Part shown: one piece after another, positions 25,794 through 34,904 of the stretch | How positions within the stretch are numbered: the first letter of the stretch is position 1 | Layout of the letters: each line of letters opens with the position of its first letter | DNA from: Comamonadaceae bacterium | Lineage (GTDB): Bacteria; Pseudomonadota; Gammaproteobacteria; Burkholderiales; Burkholderiaceae_C | Assembly (NCBI GenBank): GCA_947455935.1 | Contig: CANGPV010000006.1 | Span: 1 to 45,823, forward strand | Reading direction: 5' to 3' | DNA length: 45,823 nucleotides | The notes under the pieces: generated by a model | Told to the model about the DNA's origin: nothing | What the model saw: the letters and a program-made list of their open reading frames with translations, nothing else | The model's database searches: none | Made by a program: the position numbers and the translations under genes

Positions 25794-26186
25794 TTATTCA
25801 GCTACAGCGGGGGTTGTTTCAGCGATGTCGGGACGATCAACCAACTCAACCAAAGCCATGGGCGCATTGTCACCCACGCGGTAACCCATTTTCAAAATAC
25901 GGGTGTAGCCACCAGGACGTGTTTTGTAACGGGGGCCGAGTTCAGCGAACAACTTCACCACGTTGTCGCGGTTGCGCAAACGGTTGAAAGCCAAACGTTT
26001 GTTCGCCAGTGAAGGCTCTTTGCCCAAGGTGAGCATCGGTTCAATGACGCGACGCAGTTCTTTGGCTTTGGGTAAGGTGGTTTTGATGACTTCATGCTCG
26101 ATGAGCGAGTTCATCATGTTTTGCAACATCGCCAGTCGGTGTGAGCTGGTTCGATTGAGTTTGCGTAGTCCGTGTCCGTGACGCAT
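25794..26186 (-). CDS. rplQ: 50S ribosomal protein L17
   Basis: A 130-residue L17. The start [20 protein letters not shown] and the segment [20 protein letters not shown] are nearly invariant in the family. It binds 23S rRNA near the peptide exit tunnel. It is the last protein gene of the alpha operon, 94 bases after rpoA, a gap that holds two hairpins. An AAGGAAA-like ribosome site precedes the ATG. Confidence 0.98.
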   Translation of the reverse strand: MRHGHGLRKLNRTSSHRLAMLQNMMNSLIEHEVIKTTLPKAKELRRVIEPMLTLGKEPSLANKRLAFNRLRNRDNVVKLFAELGPRYKTRPGGYTRILKMGYRVGDNAPMALVELVDRPDIAETTPAVAE

Positions 26187-26226
26187 GGTGTTTCCTTTTT
26201 TTACATCTTCACTTGTTTTGCCGGCC

Positions 26227-26269
26227 GCCGTATCAGGTACGGCCAGGGGAGTGGCTGACTGGGGTCAGC
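26227..26269 (-). repeat. Two hairpins in the rpoA-rplQ gap
   Basis: GCCGTA/TACGGC (26227-26243, loop of five) and GCTGAC/GTCAGC (26254-26269, loop of four) follow each other in the 94-base gap. Neither is followed by a T-run, so they are not classic terminators. They may tune rpoA and rplQ expression by RNA processing. Confidence 0.55.
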
Positions 26270-26280
26270 ACTTGTTGTTA

Positions 26281-27276
26281 TTAAATTCGTTTGGCTTCCA
26301 AGCCTGCAGGTGGCCAGCTCTCGAGCTTCATGCCCAAGGTCAAGCCACGTGAGGCCAACACTTCTTTGATTTCATTGAGCGATTTACGGCCCAAGTTAGG
26401 CGTCTTGAGCAACTCGTTTTCTGAGCGCTGAATGAGGTCGCCAATGTAGAAAATGTTTTCTGCTTTGAGGCAGTTGGCCGAACGAACAGTGAGTTCCAAC
26501 TCATCCACAGGGCGCAACAGAATGGGGTCAAACTGCTGAGCGCTACGGGGTGCGGGTGAATCAAAAGCTGCCAATTCATTGCCTTCGAGTTGCGCAAACA
26601 CAGCGAGCTGTTCCACCAAAATTTTGGCCGATGAGCGAACTGCATCTTCGGCATTGATGGCGCCGTTGGTTTCGATTTCGACCACCAAGCGGTCCAAGTC
26701 AGTGCGTTGTTCGACACGTGCGTTTTCAACGCTGTAGCTCACGCGCTTAACAGGCGAGAACGACGCATCCAACACAATGCGACCAATAGATTTGTTCACT
26801 TCATCAGCATGGCGACGCATGCTGCCTGGCACATAACCACGGCCTTTTTCAACCTTGAGTTGGATGTCAATCTTGCCGCCTTGCGACAAATTGGCAATCA
26901 CATGCTCAGGGTTGATGATCTCGACATCGTGGGGGGTTTGGATATCAGCGGCAGTAACTTGGCCTTCGCCTTCTTTGCGCAAGCTGAGGGTGACTTCGTC
27001 ACGGTTGTGCAGTTTGAAGACCACGCCTTTGAGGTTCAACAAAATATTGACCACGTCTTCTTGCACGCCGTCAATGGAAGAGTATTCGTGCAACACGCCA
27101 GCGATGGTGACATCGGTGACGGCGTAGCCGACCATGGATGACAACAAGACACGACGCAATGCGTTGCCCAAGGTGTGGCCATAGCCACGCTCGAAAGGCT
27201 CGAGCGTCACCTTGGCTCGGTTGTGACCGAGTTGTTCTACTTGGATGGCTTTGGGCTTCAGGAGATTGGTTTGCAT
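26281..27276 (-). CDS. rpoA: RNA polymerase subunit alpha
   Basis: A 331-residue alpha subunit. The N-terminal dimerisation and assembly domain shows [20 protein letters not shown] (30-50) and the C-terminal domain shows [19 protein letters not shown], the helix-hairpin-helix that binds UP elements and activators. Length and motifs are normal for betaproteobacteria. It lies between rpsD and rplQ as in most proteobacteria, with a 105-base gap before it that contains short inverted repeats, including CCCTG/CAGGG. Confidence 0.98.
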   Translation of the reverse strand: MQTNLLKPKAIQVEQLGHNRAKVTLEPFERGYGHTLGNALRRVLLSSMVGYAVTDVTIAGVLHEYSSIDGVQEDVVNILLNLKGVVFKLHNRDEVTLSLRKEGEGQVTAADIQTPHDVEIINPEHVIANLSQGGKIDIQLKVEKGRGYVPGSMRRHADEVNKSIGRIVLDASFSPVKRVSYSVENARVEQRTDLDRLVVEIETNGAINAEDAVRSSAKILVEQLAVFAQLEGNELAAFDSPAPRSAQQFDPILLRPVDELELTVRSANCLKAENIFYIGDLIQRSENELLKTPNLGRKSLNEIKEVLASRGLTLGMKLESWPPAGLEAKRI

Positions 27277-27381
27277 TCGTTTTTCCTCTCAATACCCCCG
27301 GTTCGTTACACCGGTAAGGCTAGATGATGACCCCTGCACAAATGCACAGGGCGACGGATTCAAAGGGCCAACAAGCCCTGT

Positions 27382-28005
27382 TTAACGCGAATACAACTCG
27401 ACGATCAGCGATTCGTTGATGTCAGCAGCAAATTCGTCACGGTCAGGCGTCTTCTTGAAGATGCCTTCAGCTTTGTCGACATTGACGTCGACCCAAGCAG
27501 GTATGCCGACTTGGGTAGCCAATTGCAAAGCTTCCAAGACACGACCTTGTTTTTTTGATTTTTCACGCACGCTCACCACGTCACCCGACTTCACCAAATA
27601 GGAAGGGATATTGACTTGATGGCCGTTGACGGTGATGGCTTTGTGCGACACCAATTGGCGTGCTTCAGCGCGGGTAGAACCAAAGCCCATGCGGTAGACC
27701 ACGTTGTCCAAGCGCGATTCCAACAAAGACAACAGGTTGTTACCGGTATTGCCTTTTTGTTGGTCGGCCATGGCAAAGTAGCGGCGGAACTGACGCTCCA
27801 ACACACCGTACATGCGCTTGACTTTTTGTTTTTCACGCAACTGCAAACCGAAGTCAGACATGCGCTGACCGGAGGTGCGGCCATGTTGGCCGGGTTTGCT
27901 GTCGAATTTCGCTTTGTCACTGATGGAGCGACGCGCGCTCTTCAGGAACAAATCGGTGCCTTCACGGCGAGAGAGTTTGGCCTTGGGGCCTAAGTAACGT
28001 GCCAC
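27382..28005 (-). CDS. rpsD: 30S ribosomal protein S4
   Basis: A 207-residue S4 with the usual start [20 protein letters not shown] and S4 RNA-binding domain ([20 protein letters not shown]). The start is GTG 28005, supported by AAGGAAG upstream; an in-frame ATG at 28038 would add 11 residues not found in the family. There is no CXXC zinc motif (the zinc-free form). In E. coli S4 represses its own operon; two hairpins precede this gene. Confidence 0.97.
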   Translation of the reverse strand: MARYLGPKAKLSRREGTDLFLKSARRSISDKAKFDSKPGQHGRTSGQRMSDFGLQLREKQKVKRMYGVLERQFRRYFAMADQQKGNTGNNLLSLLESRLDNVVYRMGFGSTRAEARQLVSHKAITVNGHQVNIPSYLVKSGDVVSVREKSKKQGRVLEALQLATQVGIPAWVDVNVDKAEGIFKKTPDRDEFAADINESLIVELYSR

Positions 28006-28028
28006 TTGAACTTCCTTTTTGTCAACTG

Positions 28029-28069
28029 CCCGCAGCAAGTGCGGGGAGCCGTGGGTGTATCACCCGCGG
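28029..28069 (-). repeat. Two hairpins upstream of rpsD
   Basis: CCCGCA/TGCGGG (28029-28045) and CCG-GGGTG/CACCC-CGG (28049-28069, one mismatch) occupy the rpsK-rpsD gap. They leave the rpsD ribosome site just downstream free. They could be an S4-binding or processing element; this is inference. Confidence 0.5.
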
Positions 28070-28088
28070 CGGTGGGCTTGGTGAAAAA

Positions 28089-28493
28089 TCAGATGCGACG
28101 GCGCTTTTGCGGACGGCATCCGTTGTGAGGAACCGGCGTCACATCAGAGATGGAATTGATGCGAATGCCCAGGGCGGCTAACGCGCGAACTGAAGACTCA
28201 CGGCCAGGGCCAGGTCCTTTGATTTCGACGTCGAGGTTCTTGATGCCCTGCTCCATGGCTGCACGTCCAGCCACTTCTGAGGCCACCTGCGCGGCAAAAG
28301 GAGTGGATTTGCGTGAACCCTTGAAACCTTGACCACCCGACGAAGCCCATGACAAAGCATTGCCTTGGCGGTCGGTGATGGTGATGATGGTGTTGTTGAA
28401 TGAAGCATGCACATGCGCAATACCATCCGCAACGTTTTTGCGGACCTTCTTGCGCACACGTTGTGCGGCTGAGTTGACGGGTGCTTTTGCCAT
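28089..28493 (-). CDS. rpsK: 30S ribosomal protein S11
   Basis: A 134-residue S11 of normal length. Family blocks [19 protein letters not shown] and the C-terminal [18 protein letters not shown] are unmistakable. It is part of the 30S platform, contacting mRNA near the E site together with S7. It starts at ATG 28493, 13 bases after rpsM, and is followed by a hairpin-bearing gap before rpsD. Confidence 0.98.
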   Translation of the reverse strand: MAKAPVNSAAQRVRKKVRKNVADGIAHVHASFNNTIITITDRQGNALSWASSGGQGFKGSRKSTPFAAQVASEVAGRAAMEQGIKNLDVEIKGPGPGRESSVRALAALGIRINSISDVTPVPHNGCRPQKRRRI

Positions 28494-28506
28494 GGGTTAT
28501 CCCTCT

Positions 28507-28872
28507 TTATTTCTTCAGCGATTGAGCCGCCTTACGGGGGCCTTTGCGTGTGCGTGCATTGGTACGTGTGCGTTGACCACGCATGGGCAAACCACGGCGA
28601 TGGCGGAAACCGCGATAGCAACCGATGTCCATCAAACGCTTGATGTTCATGGTGGTCTCACGGCGCAAGTCGCCTTCGATGGTGAACAGAGCGATTTGAT
28701 CGCGGATTTTTTCCAAATCAGCGTCGGTCAAATCTTTGATTTTTTTGCTGTACGCAATACCGGTGGCTTCGCAAATTTTGCGAGCGCGGGTGCGACCAAT
28801 ACCAAAAATCGATGTCAAACCGATTTCGGTGTGCTTGTGCGGTGGGATGTTGATACCAGCGATACGTGCCAT
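28507..28872 (-). CDS. rpsM: 30S ribosomal protein S13
   Basis: A 121-residue S13, a 30S head protein that forms bridges to the 50S subunit and contacts P-site tRNA. Start [19 protein letters not shown] and the central [20 protein letters not shown] are family signatures. It follows rpmJ by 28 bases and precedes rpsK, the standard alpha-operon order. Confidence 0.98.
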   Translation of the reverse strand: MARIAGINIPPHKHTEIGLTSIFGIGRTRARKICEATGIAYSKKIKDLTDADLEKIRDQIALFTIEGDLRRETTMNIKRLMDIGCYRGFRHRRGLPMRGQRTRTNARTRKGPRKAAQSLKK

Positions 28873-28900
28873 GTTGTGACCTCTTTAATGCGGTGAAAGA

Positions 28901-29014
28901 TCAGCCTTGACGCTGTTTGTGACGCGGGTCTGTACAGATGACACGCACCACGCCCTTGCGGCGGATGATTTTGCAATTACGGCAAATTGTTTTGACCGAA
29001 GCCGAAACTTTCAT
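28901..29014 (-). CDS. rpmJ: 50S ribosomal protein L36
   Basis: A 37-residue gene ([19 protein letters not shown] to RHKQRQG). It has the zinc-ribbon (C+) ligands: Cys11, Cys14, Cys27 and His32. L36 stabilises the 23S rRNA near the L7/L12 stalk base. A GGAG lies six bases before ATG 29014. It sits between infA and rpsM, as in other betaproteobacteria. Confidence 0.96.
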   Translation of the reverse strand: MKVSASVKTICRNCKIIRRKGVVRVICTDPRHKQRQG

Positions 29015-29081
29015 TTCATTCTCCAAAAAATCCTGAAACACGCCTTTGCGTATTCCTTGCTAACTCTGCGTGTTCAACGCC

Positions 29082-29300
29082 TCACTTGGCCCTGAACACA
29101 ATTCTTGCCCGACTCAAATCGTAGGGCGTCATCTCAACCGTTACCTTGTCCCCTGGCAGGATTCGGATGTAGTGCATCCGCATCTTGCCGGAGATGTGTC
29201 CGAGCACCACATGACCGTTTTCCAGTTTGACCCGGAAAGTGGCATTGGGGAGGTTTTCAACAACCTCTCCTTGCATCTGGATGACATCGTCCTTTGCCAT
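29082..29300 (-). CDS. infA: Translation initiation factor IF-1
   Basis: A 72-residue OB-fold protein ([38 protein letters not shown]), exactly the family length. It binds the A site of the 30S subunit during initiation. It lies between secY and rpmJ; some genera carry a second, distant infA, and this one is the spc-operon copy. Confidence 0.97.
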   Translation of the reverse strand: MAKDDVIQMQGEVVENLPNATFRVKLENGHVVLGHISGKMRMHYIRILPGDKVTVEMTPYDLSRARIVFRAK

Positions 29301-29308
29301 GCGCCCAA

Positions 29309-30622
29309 TCAGCCACCTGGTGCCATCTTGAAGTTGGCCTTTTTAAGCAGCGATTCGTACTGCTGACTCATGAGGTAGTTCTGCACTTGGGCCATGAAGT
29401 CCATGGTGACCACCACGATGATCAGCAACGATGTGCCGCCAAAGTAGAAAGGCACGTTGTACTTGAGGATGAGAAATTCGGGCAACAAACACACAAAGGT
29501 GATGTAGATGGCACCTGCAAATGTCAGGCGCAGCAAAATTTTGTCAATAAAGCGTGCGGTTTGGTCACCAGGGCGAATGCCGGGGATGAAGCCACCGCTC
29601 TTTTTCAGGTTGTCTGCGGTTTCGCGGCTGTTGAACACCAAGGCGGTGTAGAAGAAGCAGAAAAACACAATGGCCACGGCATAGAGCATGACGTAGATGG
29701 GCTGACCGGGCGACAAAGCAGCTGAGATGTCTTTGAGCCAGTTCATGCTCTCACCTTTGCTGAACCAGCTCACCACGGTAGAGGGCAACAAAATAATGGA
29801 TGACGCAAAAATGGGGGGGATGACACCAGCCATGTTGAGCTTCAAGGGCAGGTGGGATGACTGACCGCCATAGACCTTGTTGCCGACTTGACGGCGTGCA
29901 TAGTTAACCAAAATTTTGCGCTGGCCACGCTCAACAAACACCACAAAGTAAGTGACCAAAGCGACCAAGATAACGATGAAGAGCGCGACGATGATGCTCA
30001 TGGCGCCGGTGCGAACCAATTCAAGCAGTCCACCAATGGAGTTGGGCAAACCTGCTGCAATGCCGGAGAAGATGATGATGGAGATGCCATTACCCAAACC
30101 ACGCTCGGTGATTTGCTCACCCAGCCACATCAAAAACATAGTGCCTGCTGTCAATGACACCATGGCGGTCATGCGAAAAACAAAGCCCGGCGCATTCACT
30201 AAACCCGCAGAAGACTCTAGGGCCAAGGCAATACCCATGGATTGGAAAATGGCCAAACCTAAGGTGCCGTAGCGTGTGTATTGGGTAATCTTGCGACGCC
30301 CTGCTTCGCCTTCTTTTTTCAGCGCTTCCATACTGGGCACCACATACGACATGAGTTGCATGATGATGGAAGCGGAGATGTAGGGCATGATGCCCAAGGC
30401 AAAAATACTGAAACGCGACAAAGCGCCGCCCGAGAACATATTGAACAGACTCAGGATGCCGCCTTGCTGACCTTTGAACAACTGGGTGAGTTGATCAGGG
30501 TTGATGCCAGGCACAGGGATATGTGTGCCGATGCGGTACACAACGAGCGCGAGCAGCAAAAAGACAAGCCGGCGACGCAAGTCGGCGAACTTATCTGTTT
30601 TGGGCAAGGCGCTGGTAACCAC
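29309..30622 (-). CDS. secY: SecY, protein translocase channel
   Basis: A 437-residue integral membrane protein with ten predicted membrane segments. Family blocks are [20 protein letters not shown], the plug-region [20 protein letters not shown], and [20 protein letters not shown], the cytoplasmic loop that contacts the ribosome and SecA. It forms the SecYEG pore. The start is GTG 30622; no ATG with a better site was found. It is located between rplO and infA. Confidence 0.97.
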   Translation of the reverse strand: MVTSALPKTDKFADLRRRLVFLLLALVVYRIGTHIPVPGINPDQLTQLFKGQQGGILSLFNMFSGGALSRFSIFALGIMPYISASIIMQLMSYVVPSMEALKKEGEAGRRKITQYTRYGTLGLAIFQSMGIALALESSAGLVNAPGFVFRMTAMVSLTAGTMFLMWLGEQITERGLGNGISIIIFSGIAAGLPNSIGGLLELVRTGAMSIIVALFIVILVALVTYFVVFVERGQRKILVNYARRQVGNKVYGGQSSHLPLKLNMAGVIPPIFASSIILLPSTVVSWFSKGESMNWLKDISAALSPGQPIYVMLYAVAIVFFCFFYTALVFNSRETADNLKKSGGFIPGIRPGDQTARFIDKILLRLTFAGAIYITFVCLLPEFLILKYNVPFYFGGTSLLIIVVVTMDFMAQVQNYLMSQQYESLLKKANFKMAPGG

Positions 30623-30643
30623 GTTGTGTCTGTACTTTTAGTT

Positions 30644-31075
30644 TTAGGCTACTGAACCGCCAGCGGCTTCGATGGCTGCTTTGGCGCCAGCAGTGGCACC
30701 CACGCCGTTCAATTTGACGGCACGAGAAATTTCACCTGTCTTGATGACTTTGACCACTTTGGCCATTTGGCTGACCAATCCAGCGGTTTTGAGCGCCAAC
30801 ACATCAATGTCAGTGATGTCGAGCAACTGCAATGAAGTGAGTGTGACTTCTTCGTTGTATTTGAGGCTGTGCGACTTGAAACCACGTTTAGGCAAGCGGC
30901 GTTGCAAAGGCATTTGACCGCCTTCAAAACCTACTTTGTGGTAACCACCCGAGCGAGATTTTTGACCTTTGTGGCCACGACCTGCGGTTTTACCCAGACC
31001 AGAGCCAATGCCACGGCCGACACGACGTCGGTCTTTGCGAGAACCGTCTGCAGGTTTGATTTCATTGAGTTGCAT
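30644..31075 (-). CDS. rplO: 50S ribosomal protein L15
   Basis: A 143-residue L15. The start [20 protein letters not shown] and the Gly-rich [17 protein letters not shown] tail that reaches into the 23S rRNA are typical. It is an early-assembly 50S protein. The gene is eight bases after rpmD and before secY. Confidence 0.98.
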   Translation of the reverse strand: MQLNEIKPADGSRKDRRRVGRGIGSGLGKTAGRGHKGQKSRSGGYHKVGFEGGQMPLQRRLPKRGFKSHSLKYNEEVTLTSLQLLDITDIDVLALKTAGLVSQMAKVVKVIKTGEISRAVKLNGVGATAGAKAAIEAAGGSVA

Positions 31076-31084
31076 GGCGAAACC

Positions 31085-31270
31085 TTAGAGAACTTTGACC
31101 AGATAACTGATCTTGTTGATCATGCCGCGCACTGCAGGGGTGTCTTGCAGTTCGCTGGTGCTGCCGATTTTGCGCAGACCCAAACCACGCACAGTGGCGC
31201 GGTGAGTTTCTTTGGTGCCGATAGGACTGCGCACCAATTGCACTTTGACCGTTGAAGAAGATGTAGACAT
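31085..31270 (-). CDS. rpmD: 50S ribosomal protein L30
   Basis: A 61-residue L30 ([40 protein letters not shown]). The short bacterial form, about 60 residues. GGAGCAACGGT precedes ATG 31270. It stands between rpsE and rplO, the standard order. Confidence 0.97.
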   Translation of the reverse strand: MSTSSSTVKVQLVRSPIGTKETHRATVRGLGLRKIGSTSELQDTPAVRGMINKISYLVKVL

Positions 31271-31284
31271 ACCGTTGCTCCGGA

Positions 31285-31803
31285 TTAGACGAAGAGTTCT
31301 TCGACGCTCTTGCCACGCTTGGCTGCAACTTCTGCAGCGGTGGTGGATTTGATCAACGCATCAAAAGTTGCGCGAACCATGTTGTAGGGGTTGGATGAAC
31401 CATGGCTCTTGGCCACGATGTCGGTGATGCCCATGACTTCGAACACCGCACGCATGGGGCCACCTGCGATGATGCCGGTACCCTTAGGGGCGGGCGCCAT
31501 TTGCACACTGGCTGCACCGTGGTGGCCAGTGACGTTGTGATGGATGGTGCCGTTTTTCAAAGACACTTTATGCATATTGCGACGGGCTTCTTCCATGGCC
31601 TTTTGCACAGCAGCAGGCACTTCTTTCGACTTGCCTTTGCCCATGCCTACACGGCCATCGCCATCACCGACCACGGTGAGTGCTGCGAAACCCAATATGC
31701 GACCGCCCTTGACCACTTTGGTCACACGGTTGACCGCGATCATTTTTTCTTTCAGACCGTCGTCACGACTGTCGTCTTGCATTTTTGCTTGAACTTTTGC
31801 CAT
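31285..31803 (-). CDS. rpsE: 30S ribosomal protein S5
   Basis: A 172-residue S5 with the N-terminal dsRBD-like domain ([20 protein letters not shown]) and the S5 C-terminal fold ([20 protein letters not shown]). S5 and S4 form the mRNA entry channel and affect accuracy. Length normal; starts at ATG 31803, 18 bases after rplR. Confidence 0.98.
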   Translation of the reverse strand: MAKVQAKMQDDSRDDGLKEKMIAVNRVTKVVKGGRILGFAALTVVGDGDGRVGMGKGKSKEVPAAVQKAMEEARRNMHKVSLKNGTIHHNVTGHHGAASVQMAPAPKGTGIIAGGPMRAVFEVMGITDIVAKSHGSSNPYNMVRATFDALIKSTTAAEVAAKRGKSVEELFV

Positions 31804-31821
31804 GTGTGTATCCGTCGTGGG

Positions 31822-32187
31822 TTAGAACTGCAAGCCGGCCGCACGGGCGGCATCGGCCAATGTTTTGACACGACCGTGGTAGGCAAAACCTGCACGGTCA
31901 AAAGCCACTTTTTCAACGCCTGCAGCTTTGGCTTTTTCAGCGATACGTTTGCCAACCACTTCAGCAGCCGCTTGGTTGCCGCCTTTGCCGGTAGCGCCCA
32001 AGGCTTTGCGCACATCGGCTTCGGCTGTGGAGGCAGCTGCCAACACTTTGGTGCCGTCGCCAGAAATAACGCTGGCATAAATGTGCAAGTTGGTGCGGTT
32101 GACCGTCAAGCGTGCAACGCCTTGTGTGGCAATGCGAATTCGGGTTTGGCGGGAGCGGCGGATACGCTGCTGTTTTTTGCTTAGCAT
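31822..32187 (-). CDS. rplR: 50S ribosomal protein L18
   Basis: A 121-residue L18 with the typical opening [20 protein letters not shown] and the 5S-rRNA-binding body ([20 protein letters not shown]). With L5 and L25 it anchors 5S rRNA in the central protuberance. It lies between rplF and rpsE. Confidence 0.98.
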   Translation of the reverse strand: MLSKKQQRIRRSRQTRIRIATQGVARLTVNRTNLHIYASVISGDGTKVLAAASTAEADVRKALGATGKGGNQAAAEVVGKRIAEKAKAAGVEKVAFDRAGFAYHGRVKTLADAARAAGLQF

Positions 32188-32198
32188 GTGGCAGCTCC

Positions 32199-32732
32199 TT
32201 ATTTCTTCTTGGTTTCTTTGATGACGATTTTTTCGTCGGAGTAGCGAATGCCCTTGCCTTTGTAGGGCTCGGGTGGGCGCACGGCACGAATTTCAGCAGC
32301 GATTTGGCCCACGCGTTGGCGATCTGCACCTTTGATGATGATCTCAGTGGGCACAGGCGTTTCTACTTTGATGCCAGCAGGCATATCAAAGTTAACGGGG
32401 TGGGAATAGCCCACAGCCAAATTGAGCTTGTTGCCTTGGGCTGCGGCTTTGTAGCCCACGCCGACCAAGTTGAGTTTTTTCTCAAAGCCTTTGGTGACAC
32501 CAATGACCATGTTGTTGACCAACTGACGCAAAGTACCGCTCATGGCGTTAGCTTCACGGCTTTCGTCGGCAGGCTCAAAACTGAGGTTGTTGGCGCTGTG
32601 CACCACTTTCACCAAAACATTGTTGGCAATAGAGAGGTTGCCCCCTGTGCCTTTGACGCTGATGAGTTGTTCGTTGATGGCCACATCCACACCTTGAGGT
32701 ACGGCGACTGGCATTTTTGCGACTCGGGACAT
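32199..32732 (-). CDS. rplF: 50S ribosomal protein L6
   Basis: A 177-residue L6 with two repeated alpha/beta domains (start [15 protein letters not shown]; end [14 protein letters not shown]). It binds near the sarcin-ricin loop. ATG 32732 gives the family N-terminus and has GGGAGAAA upstream; an in-frame extension to 32777 overlapping rpsH is rejected. Confidence 0.97.
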   Translation of the reverse strand: MSRVAKMPVAVPQGVDVAINEQLISVKGTGGNLSIANNVLVKVVHSANNLSFEPADESREANAMSGTLRQLVNNMVIGVTKGFEKKLNLVGVGYKAAAQGNKLNLAVGYSHPVNFDMPAGIKVETPVPTEIIIKGADRQRVGQIAAEIRAVRPPEPYKGKGIRYSDEKIVIKETKKK

Positions 32733-32745
32733 GCTGTTTTCTCCC

Positions 32746-33141
32746 TTAAGCCACGTAACACAAGACTTCGCCGCCAACGCCAGTAGCGCGGGCTTTGCGA
32801 TCGGTCATCACGCCTTGCGGCGTGGTGACAATTGCCACACCCAAACCATTCATGACTTGGGGAATGGCGTTGTGGCCTTTGTAAACGCGCAGACCTGGGC
32901 GAGAGACGCGCTCGATGCGCTCAATCACAGGACGGCCTGCGTAGTATTTCAAGGCGATTTCCAACTCGTGCTTGCCGGCTTCGGTTTTGACGTGAAAGCC
33001 ATCGATATAGCCCTCATCTTTCAACACCTGGACGATGGCCAGCTTGACTTTGGAAGAAGGCACCGACACGGTCGGCTTGGCCACCATCTGCGCATTACGA
33101 ATACGCGTCAGCAGGTCGGCAATGGGGTCACTCATGCTCAT
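32746..33141 (-). CDS. rpsH: 30S ribosomal protein S8
   Basis: A 131-residue S8 ([20 protein letters not shown]; end [10 protein letters not shown]). In E. coli it is the translational repressor of the spc operon. ATG 33141 is used; a much longer in-frame reading to 33279 would overlap rpsN and is rejected. It is 20 bases after rpsN and 13 before rplF. Confidence 0.97.
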   Translation of the reverse strand: MSMSDPIADLLTRIRNAQMVAKPTVSVPSSKVKLAIVQVLKDEGYIDGFHVKTEAGKHELEIALKYYAGRPVIERIERVSRPGLRVYKGHNAIPQVMNGLGVAIVTTPQGVMTDRKARATGVGGEVLCYVA

Positions 33142-33161
33142 ATTGAATATCTCCTGCTGTC

Positions 33162-33467
33162 TTACCAGCTGGCCTTGGTGATGCCAGGGATGTTGCCTGC
33201 AAAGGCCATTTCGCGAATCTTGGCGCGACCCAAACCAAACTGGCGGAAAGTGCCGCGAGGGCGACCGGTGATTTCGCAACGGTTGCGCTGACGTGTAGGG
33301 TTGGCATTGCGGGGCAACTTTTGCAAGCCCAAGCGTGCTGCCGCACGCTCTTCATCGCTGTGCTTGGCGTCATTGGCCACGGCCTTCAATTCGGCGTATT
33401 TTTTTGCGTACTTGGCGACGAGTTTGTCGCGCTTGAGTTCGCGTTCAATCAAAGCTACTTTAGCCAC
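33162..33467 (-). CDS. rpsN: 30S ribosomal protein S14 (zinc-free form)
   Basis: A 101-residue S14 of the long, zinc-free type: no CXXC pair is present. It opens [20 protein letters not shown] and ends [19 protein letters not shown] with [11 protein letters not shown]. The start is GTG 33467, with GAGGT six bases upstream; a reading to 33521 would overlap rplE further and is rejected. It is part of the 30S head. Confidence 0.96.
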   Translation of the reverse strand: MAKVALIERELKRDKLVAKYAKKYAELKAVANDAKHSDEERAAARLGLQKLPRNANPTRQRNRCEITGRPRGTFRQFGLGRAKIREMAFAGNIPGITKASW

Positions 33468-33475
33468 AGGGCACC

Positions 33476-34021
33476 TCAGTTCTTGAAGGGGAAACGGAAG
33501 GCGGCGAGGAGCGCTTTGCACTCGTCGTCGGTCTTGGCCGTGGTGGTGATGCTGATGTTCATGCCGCGCAGGGCATCAACCTTGTCGTACTCGATTTCGG
33601 GGAAGATGATTTGTTCTTTCACACCGATGTTGTAATTACCGCGACCGTCAAAAGCACGGCCGGAGATACCACGGAAGTCACGCACACGGGGCAAAGCCAC
33701 GGTGACGAAACGATCGAGGAATTCATACATGCGAACGCCACGCAAGGTGACCATGCAACCAATGGCTTGCTGTTCGCGGATTTTGAAGCCGGCGATCGCT
33801 TTACGCGCCTTAGTCACCACGGGTTTTTGGCCGGCAATTTTGGACAGATCACCGACCGCATGGTCCATGACTTTTTTGTCTGCAACGGCTTCTGACACAC
33901 CCATGTTGAGGGTGATTTTGGTCAGGCGCGGGACTTCCATGGGCGACTTGTAACCAAACTTGGCGGTCAACTCGGGGACCACTTTTTCGCGATAGTGTTG
34001 TTGGAGTCGTGCCATGTTCAT
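33476..34021 (-). CDS. rplE: 50S ribosomal protein L5
   Basis: A 181-residue L5 that binds 5S rRNA and contacts S13 and P-site tRNA ([39 protein letters not shown]). ATG 34021 overlaps the rplX stop (ATGA); the next ATG, two codons on (34015), gives the commoner MARLQ start. The order rplX-rplE-rpsN is standard. Confidence 0.97.
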   Translation of the reverse strand: MNMARLQQHYREKVVPELTAKFGYKSPMEVPRLTKITLNMGVSEAVADKKVMDHAVGDLSKIAGQKPVVTKARKAIAGFKIREQQAIGCMVTLRGVRMYEFLDRFVTVALPRVRDFRGISGRAFDGRGNYNIGVKEQIIFPEIEYDKVDALRGMNISITTTAKTDDECKALLAAFRFPFKN

Positions 34022-34338
34022 GCCGCCTTGATGACTTCACCGCTGGACTTGAAGATGCGAACCTTCGAGCCATCGGTATTGATCTTGATGCCCACGCGAT
34101 CGGCTTTGCCGGTGGTGGCGTTGTAAATGGCGACATTGGACTGGTGAATGGGCATGCTTTTTTCAATCACGCCGCCAGTGGTACCCGCCATGGGATTGGG
34201 TTTGGTGTGCTTTTTCACCAAGTTGATGCCGTCAATCAAGAGATGCGAATCGTCAGCACGCACAGCCACTTTGCCGCGCTTGCCCTTGTCGCGTCCTGTG
34301 ATGACGATGACCTCGTCGCCTTTGCGAATCTTGTTCAT
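34018..34338 (-). CDS. rplX: 50S ribosomal protein L24
   Basis: A 106-residue L24 with the KOW motif near the start ([20 protein letters not shown]). It is one of two assembly initiators of the 50S subunit and lies near the exit tunnel. ATG 34338 is 11 bases after rplN; its stop overlaps rplE by four bases. Confidence 0.97.
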   Translation of the reverse strand: MNKIRKGDEVIVITGRDKGKRGKVAVRADDSHLLIDGINLVKKHTKPNPMAGTTGGVIEKSMPIHQSNVAIYNATTGKADRVGIKINTDGSKVRIFKSSGEVIKAA

Positions 34339-34349
34339 GGTCGATGTCC

Positions 34350-34718
34350 TTAAAGTACTTCAGGCGCCAAAGACACGATCTTCATGAACTTCTCAGTACG
34401 CAGTTCACGCGTGACTGGGCCGAAGATACGGGTGCCTATGGGTTCGAGTTTGGCGTTAAGCAACACAGCCGCATTGGTGTCGAACTTGACCAAAGAGCCG
34501 TCGCTGCGACGGATGCCTTTGGCGGTGCGAACCACCACAGCGCTGTAAACCTCGCCTTTTTTGACGCGGCCACGCGGTGCGGCTTCTTTGATGCTCACCT
34601 TGATGACGTCGCCTACGCTGGCGTAGCGACGCTTAGAGCCGCCCAGCACTTTGATACACAAAACGGATTTTGCGCCAGTGTTGTCGGCCACTTCTAATCT
34701 GGATTCAGTCTGGATCAT
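34350..34718 (-). CDS. rplN: 50S ribosomal protein L14
   Basis: A 122-residue L14 ([20 protein letters not shown]; end [16 protein letters not shown]), normal length. It forms a bridge to the 30S subunit. It is the first gene of the spc operon here, and rpsQ and the S10 operon, which often precede it directly, are absent: glpD lies upstream instead. ATG 34718 is preferred to a TTG 12 bases upstream. A promoter and a leader of about 150 bases precede it. Confidence 0.97.
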   Translation of the reverse strand: MIQTESRLEVADNTGAKSVLCIKVLGGSKRRYASVGDVIKVSIKEAAPRGRVKKGEVYSAVVVRTAKGIRRSDGSLVKFDTNAAVLLNAKLEPIGTRIFGPVTRELRTEKFMKIVSLAPEVL

Positions 34719-34875
34719 TTCATTTCCCAACTTGTACCGGGTATATGGCCGAAAAATTCAACCACTTGTGCCCGATCAGTCTTGGGCCCGTCATCCGCGC
34801 CTCGAACCATTTCGCGGCGCTTTTGCTTGGGGCTGTCGTCTGTCTTTGTCTGCCGTTTTAAAAGCAGAGCCGGCT

Positions 34876-34881
34876 ATTATG
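34876..34881 (-). promoter_or_regulatory. Candidate promoter of the spc-alpha operon
   Basis: On the minus strand TGCCATAAT gives an extended -10 (CATAAT preceded by TG and one base). No good -35 lies at the standard distance. Transcription from near 34868 would leave a leader of about 150 bases that could fold. This is the only promoter-like signal I find between glpD and rplN. Confidence 0.45.
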
Positions 34882-34904
34882 GCACAGTTTTTCTAACTTA
34901 GGCC

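Noticed and set aside
32746-33279. Long form of rpsH reaching 33279
   Set aside because: The extra 46 residues overlap rpsN and are absent from S8; ATG 33141 gives the normal protein.
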